A model generated the notes under the pieces. It worked only from the letters and a program-made list of their open reading frames with translations, made no database searches and was not told where the DNA came from. A DNA stretch of 10,047 bases from JBFJVD01 sp041624375 (GTDB taxonomy: Bacteria > Chloroflexota > Anaerolineae > Anaerolineales > E44-bin32): NCBI GenBank assembly GCA_041624375.1, contig JBFJVD010000099.1, forward strand, positions 1 to 10,047. Reading direction: 5' to 3'. Both the position numbers and the translations under genes were made by a program. This document shows, one piece after another, positions 7,140 through 10,047 of this stretch. Position 1 is the stretch's first letter, and every line of letters begins with the position of its first letter.

Positions 7140-8168
7140 ATGACACGCCCGGAGAATGGCCGCGGCAAGCGTCTCTTGCGCAGGATCCTGCGCAACCGCT
7201 GGGCCTTCCGCATGATTGGCATTATCGTCTTTATTCTTATTTTGCTGCGTATTGACCTGCGGGAAGCGCTGCAGACGCTGGCGAGCGTCGACCCATGGAT
7301 GGTGCTGCTGTCGCTGTTCATCCAGGGTGTCGCCATGCTCGTCGCCACCCTGCGTTGGCAGCTGATCATGGTGCGTCTGGCGATCCGGATCCCCTTCTGG
7401 CGAACATTCATCCATCAACTGATCGGCACCTCCGCTGCGCTGGTGACGCCGGGTCAGCTCGGCGAGTTTGTGAAGGTGCTCTATCACCGAAATGAGGGCT
7501 ATCCGCTGCCCGAATCGTTTCTGAGCGTGGTGATCGATCGGGCCTACGACCTCTTGATGCTCTTCTTCTTTGGCTTCATTTCGCTGGCCATTTTGTTCGG
7601 CCTCTCGCCAAACCTTACGCTGATCGTCGCCGGCGTCCCCGCCCTGCTGTTCATCCTTGGCTTCCTCTTCTATCGAAACCAGGAGCGCAGCGCCTATTTC
7701 ATCGCCAACACCCTGCGCCGCATGACCCCCAAGGCCTACAAAGATGTCGTCCAGCAGGATTCGTTTCGGCTGGCGCAGAAAGTCGGCGAGCTCGATCTCC
7801 GATTTCTCATCGTTGTCGGCCTCTTGAGCCTCCTGAATTATGTTCTTCTGCTGGCGCGCGTTTACGCCATCGTCCTGTCGCTGCACCTGGTGGTCCCGAT
7901 CGGCTTCTTTGTGCTGGTGGTTCCCTTGCTGCGGCTGATCGGCCTGGTGCCGATTTCAATCCTCGGAATCGGCACCCGCGACCTGGCCTCCATCTACCTC
8001 TTTGGGCAGGTCGGTGTCCCGGAGACCTCTGCGCTGTTGATTTCGACGCTGGGCCTGATCACGCTTCAGGTCCAGGCAATCCTGGGGCTGCTGGCGTGGT
8101 GGCGCTTCCCGTTGGGCTCACAGGAGGAGCCAGGCCCGGTTCTGCAGGAGTCCGTCGCGCAGGACTGA
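7140..8168 (+). CDS. Lysylphosphatidylglycerol synthase TM-family membrane protein (UPF0104)
   Basis: This 342-residue polytopic protein belongs to the family of the flippase half of MprF and related stand-alone proteins (PF03706). Hydrophobic segments lie near 24-37, 52-72, 128-155, 158-178, 222-248, 253-275 and 296-320. Family marks are LRW at 71-73, TPGQLGEFVK at 103-112, VIDRAYDL at 131-138 and PISILGIGTRDLA at 271-283. The N-terminus is strongly basic (residues 3-24), which points to a cytoplasmic N-terminus. It lacks the C-terminal aminoacyl-transferase domain of full MprF, and its length is normal for stand-alone members. Such proteins are thought to move or handle lipids or lipid-linked sugars; the substrate here is unknown. 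It follows the giant TPR gene by 138 bases on the same strand, and the neighbouring deacetylase and acyltransferase suggest an envelope-glycan role. The start is supported by AGGAG at 7127-7131. Confidence 0.92.
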   Translation: MTRPENGRGKRLLRRILRNRWAFRMIGIIVFILILLRIDLREALQTLASVDPWMVLLSLFIQGVAMLVATLRWQLIMVRLAIRIPFWRTFIHQLIGTSAALVTPGQLGEFVKVLYHRNEGYPLPESFLSVVIDRAYDLLMLFFFGFISLAILFGLSPNLTLIVAGVPALLFILGFLFYRNQERSAYFIANTLRRMTPKAYKDVVQQDSFRLAQKVGELDLRFLIVVGLLSLLNYVLLLARVYAIVLSLHLVVPIGFFVLVVPLLRLIGLVPISILGIGTRDLASIYLFGQVGVPETSALLISTLGLITLQVQAILGLLAWWRFPLGSQEEPGPVLQESVAQD

Positions 8169-8430
8169 GGCGTGCCGGCAAAATCACTCCACTCCAGAGC
8201 TCAGGCGCTTCAATGCTGTTTGAACCCCCGTTTTGCCTGAAGCCATGGTCGACCTGGCCTGGCAGGAAATGCAAGACATCCGGTCGGTGGTGGGTCTCGA
8301 CGTTTCGCACACACGGTCCAGGGTGTGCTCAGCCCGAATTGGCGTCACTTTCCCTCTGGATCGCGCCCGAGCTTGAGGTTAGGATTCATGGCACCGGCCC
8401 TGAAGCTGCCGGTCGTCGATGGAGGAATGC
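8169..8430 (+). other. Intergenic gap without a convincing gene
   Basis: These 262 bases separate the UPF0104 gene from the GNAT gene. An open frame from ATG 8213 to TGA 8443 gives a Trp/Pro/Arg-rich peptide with no ribosome site, and a 21-codon frame from ATG 8388 also lacks one; I do not call either a gene. A weak stem pairs TCAGGC (8201-8206) with GCCTGA (8235-8240), and another pairs ACCGGC (8393-8398) with GCCGGT (8408-8413), just before the ribosome site of the next gene. I found no good -35/-10 pair, although the gap length suggests that the GNAT gene may have its own promoter. Confidence 0.6.
8421..8426 (+). promoter_or_regulatory. Shine-Dalgarno site GGAGGA deciding the GNAT start
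   Basis: GGAGGA lies 4 bases before ATG 8431. It overlaps the first codons that would follow an upstream in-frame ATG at 8419, which itself has no ribosome site. The site therefore argues for starting the GNAT protein at 8431. Confidence 0.75.
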
Positions 8431-9543
8431 ATGCAGTCCGTGAAGACGGATGAGCCGACAAAGGCCTGGCGAGCCCGCCTCTTTCAGGACTCGGATCGAG
8501 CGAGCCTGCTGAAGCTCAGCGCGGCCCACTTTGGGGAACGAGAACCCGGCACTGCGGCCTATTTCGATTGGCTTTCGAAGGGCGCGCCGGCCGGGAAGAC
8601 CTTGATTCCTGTTTGTGAAGCCCAACCCTCGGGGGAGATCGTTGGCTTCGCTTTTTACATTCCCTTCGAGGTCACCTTTGAGGGCCGCATCGAACGCTGC
8701 TACCTGGGCTGCAATGCCCTCGTCCATCCGGATTACCGCCGGCTGGGGATCTACAGCGCCTTCACCGACATCATCCGCGTGGAGCTCGCCGATGGGGTCT
8801 TCCAATACGGCTTTCCGAAACCGGAGGCGCTGCTGCCACATGCGAAAGTGGGAAAGCGGCCGGTCAGCCGGATCCCGCTGCTCATCCGGCCGCTTCAAAT
8901 CGGCCGTCTGGCGCGTGCCCGCTTCGACAGCCCGCTCCTTCGGCGAGGCATCGAATTCGGCTGGTGGTTTGCCGGAAACCTCCTCTGGCGGCCGCAGCGT
9001 GCCAGGCTGGATTCAGGGATGGAGCTCCGCGCCTTCGAGGACTTCGACGAGCGTTTTGACCGCTTCTGGCAGCGGGTCGAGGGTAAGTACGAGATCGCCA
9101 TCCTCCGCAATCAGAGCTTCCTGCGCTGGCGCTTTCGCGACCCGGCCTTCCGCAGCTACGACATCCTTGCGGTTGCTGAGGGCGATGAGCTGGTTGGCTA
9201 TGCGGTGACGCGCGCCACGCAGATTCAAGGTGTGGACACCGGGCTCATCATGGACCTGCTCGTCGAACCGGGACCGCGCGGCGACCGCGCCGGCCTTGCG
9301 CTTGTTGAGGAAGCGACACGGCGCTTTGCCGCCAGTGGGATGGCTATGGCTGGATGCCTGATGCTGCCTCATACCCAGGAATTCCAAATCCTGCGCCGCG
9401 CCGGCTACGTCGAGCCACCACCGCGCTTCGCACCGCAGCAGTTCCGTCTGAACACGGTGTCCCTCTCGCCGGAGATCACCGGCGAAAGCCTGCGCCAGGG
9501 CAAACGCTGGTTCATCACCATGGCCAACCATGACGCCGTCTAA
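8431..9543 (+). CDS. GNAT-family acyltransferase with two GNAT-like halves
   Basis: This 370-residue protein should transfer an acyl group from acyl-CoA to an unidentified amine. The N-terminal half has the GNAT core: a first strand near 13-20 (WRARLFQD), a strand near 70-80 (EIVGFAFYIPF), and the CoA-binding motif A at 94-111 (CNALVHPDYRRLGIYSAF). RRLGIY fits the Arg/Gln-x-x-Gly-x-Gly/Ala loop except for the final Tyr. The C-terminal half, about 196-335, has FLRWRFRDP at 230-238, EGDELVGYAV near 250-259, MDLLVEP at 274-280 and a closing RRAGYVEPP, which looks like a second, degenerate GNAT fold. Proteins of this two-half type occur in polysaccharide and exosortase loci, matching the deacetylase upstream. 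An alternative start at ATG 8419 adds four residues, but the GGAGGA at 8421-8426 favours 8431. Its end overlaps the next gene by 14 bases, implying coupled translation. No signal peptide is present, so it is likely cytoplasmic. Confidence 0.87.
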   Translation: MQSVKTDEPTKAWRARLFQDSDRASLLKLSAAHFGEREPGTAAYFDWLSKGAPAGKTLIPVCEAQPSGEIVGFAFYIPFEVTFEGRIERCYLGCNALVHPDYRRLGIYSAFTDIIRVELADGVFQYGFPKPEALLPHAKVGKRPVSRIPLLIRPLQIGRLARARFDSPLLRRGIEFGWWFAGNLLWRPQRARLDSGMELRAFEDFDERFDRFWQRVEGKYEIAILRNQSFLRWRFRDPAFRSYDILAVAEGDELVGYAVTRATQIQGVDTGLIMDLLVEPGPRGDRAGLALVEEATRRFAASGMAMAGCLMLPHTQEFQILRRAGYVEPPPRFAPQQFRLNTVSLSPEITGESLRQGKRWFITMANHDAV

Positions 9544-10047
9544 GTTGCCCCGGCCGATCGGGGCGCTGCTCACCGCGCTGCTGCTCACAACGCTCGGCTG
9601 CGCCATTCAGATCGATCTTGGGCCGACGCCTGGCGCCGAGTCTCCGACCCTGCCTCCCCCGGTTCCATCCTCGACGCTCCCCGTGGATTCGACCACCGAG
9701 CCGCTTATGCTGCCGACGCTGGATCCAGCGGCGGCGACCCGGACTCCACTCCCGAACGATCTATCTCAGCTCCCGGTGACCTACCCGATCATGACCAGCG
9801 AGATGGCGGCATACTTCAACCGAACCGCCCGCCCGCTCGACATCGCATTGATCCCGGCGGCGCAACTCCGTTTTCTGCCGGCGATCGAGTCCGGCCGGGT
9901 GCGGGTCGGTTTCGCCTCCTGGGAGGAAGCCGAGCGCAGGCTGCCGGAGCTTGCCGACCAGATCGACATCATCGCCTACAACCCTGAGCACTGGGCACAG
10001 ACCCCGGCCGCTGAGCGGGCAGATCTGCCGGCGACCGTCCGCCGCGC
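9530..10047 (+). CDS. Lipoprotein precursor, 3' end outside the window (partial)
   Basis: The frame is open from ATG 9530 to the right edge (172 codons). Residues 1-24 form a lipoprotein-type signal: basic start (K5, R8), hydrophobic core ALLTALLLTT, and LGC with the lipid-accepting Cys at C24. Thr at -3 is not the usual Leu, so the lipobox is slightly atypical. Residues 25-80 are a Pro/Thr/Ser-rich linker, common in Gram-positive and Chloroflexota surface lipoproteins. From about 82 a folded domain begins (YPIMTSEMAAYF, then LDIALIPAAQLRFLPAI, VRVGFASWEEAERRLPEL, IDIIAYNPEHWAQTP). The alternating beta strands and helices, with an acidic Glu-His-Trp after a strand, hint at a TIM-barrel-like fold, but I do not recognise the family. 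There is no clear ribosome site, and the 14-base overlap with the GNAT gene suggests translational coupling. It should be anchored on the outer face of the cytoplasmic membrane. Confidence 0.85.
   Translation, partial: MTPSKLPRPIGALLTALLLTTLGCAIQIDLGPTPGAESPTLPPPVPSSTLPVDSTTEPLMLPTLDPAAATRTPLPNDLSQLPVTYPIMTSEMAAYFNRTARPLDIALIPAAQLRFLPAIESGRVRVGFASWEEAERRLPELADQIDIIAYNPEHWAQTPAAERADLPATVRR

Noticed and set aside
7089..7886. A 265-codon minus-strand frame opposite the UPF0104 gene
   Set aside because: The peptide is a Gln/Asp/Glu/His-rich antisense of hydrophobic codons, as expected of a shadow frame, and the + strand has family motifs and a good ribosome site.
8213..8443. A 76-codon + frame in the gap before the GNAT gene
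   Set aside because: It has no ribosome site, an odd Trp/Pro/Arg-rich composition and runs into the GNAT gene start; it is most likely noncoding.
8388..8453. A 21-codon + frame over the GNAT start, as a leader peptide
   Set aside because: No Shine-Dalgarno site and no run of regulatory codons; it overlaps the real ribosome site by chance.
9013..9606. A 197-codon minus-strand frame opposite the end of the GNAT gene
   Set aside because: It overlaps the GNAT gene and the lipoprotein start; no ribosome site or recognisable domain supports it.

Overview
The window is GC-rich and reads almost entirely on the + strand. It holds four complete protein genes, a fifth that runs off the right edge, and possibly the last codons of a sixth at the left edge. 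I saw no rRNA, tRNA, CRISPR array, transposase or believable minus-strand gene. The gene style suggests a Chloroflexota-type bacterium: a deacetylase of the exosortase-locus type, a very large membrane protein with TPR repeats, and a lipoprotein with a Pro/Thr/Ser-rich linker. This taxonomic guess is an inference, since no marker gene is present.

Layout: (1) about 1-121, leader or end of an upstream gene, with a GC hairpin; (2) 122-1027, polysaccharide deacetylase; (3) 1077-7001, a 1974-residue protein with a many-pass membrane part (residues about 20-600), a small soluble domain (about 605-745) and a TPR solenoid (about 755-1910); (4) 7002-7139, a gap with a 9-bp hairpin and a clear ribosome binding site; (5) 7140-8168, a stand-alone membrane protein of the lysylphosphatidylglycerol-synthase transmembrane family; (6) 8169-8430, a gap with no convincing gene; (7) 8431-9543, a tandem GNAT-type acyltransferase; (8) 9530 to the edge, a lipoprotein precursor overlapping the GNAT gene by 14 bases.

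The genes fit a cell-envelope or extracellular-polysaccharide locus: one enzyme to de-N-acetylate a glycan, a large polytopic protein resembling GT-C membrane glycosyltransferases and carrying a probably extracytoplasmic TPR scaffold, a lipid- or polyprenol-handling membrane protein, an acyltransferase and a surface lipoprotein. The actual pathway cannot be read from this window, and no exosortase, Wzx/Wzy or sugar transferase is visible.

The most unusual signal lies inside the giant TPR gene. A 60-base near-perfect direct repeat (59/60) occurs twice exactly 1020 bases apart, which is ten 34-codon TPR units. The stretch it bounds uses about 85% G-ending codons, against about 35% in an equal-sized upstream sample of the same reading frame. 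Shortly after the second copy the protein leaves the TPR pattern and ends in an unrelated tail of about 64 residues. This points to recombination, module insertion or an assembly join within the TPR array.
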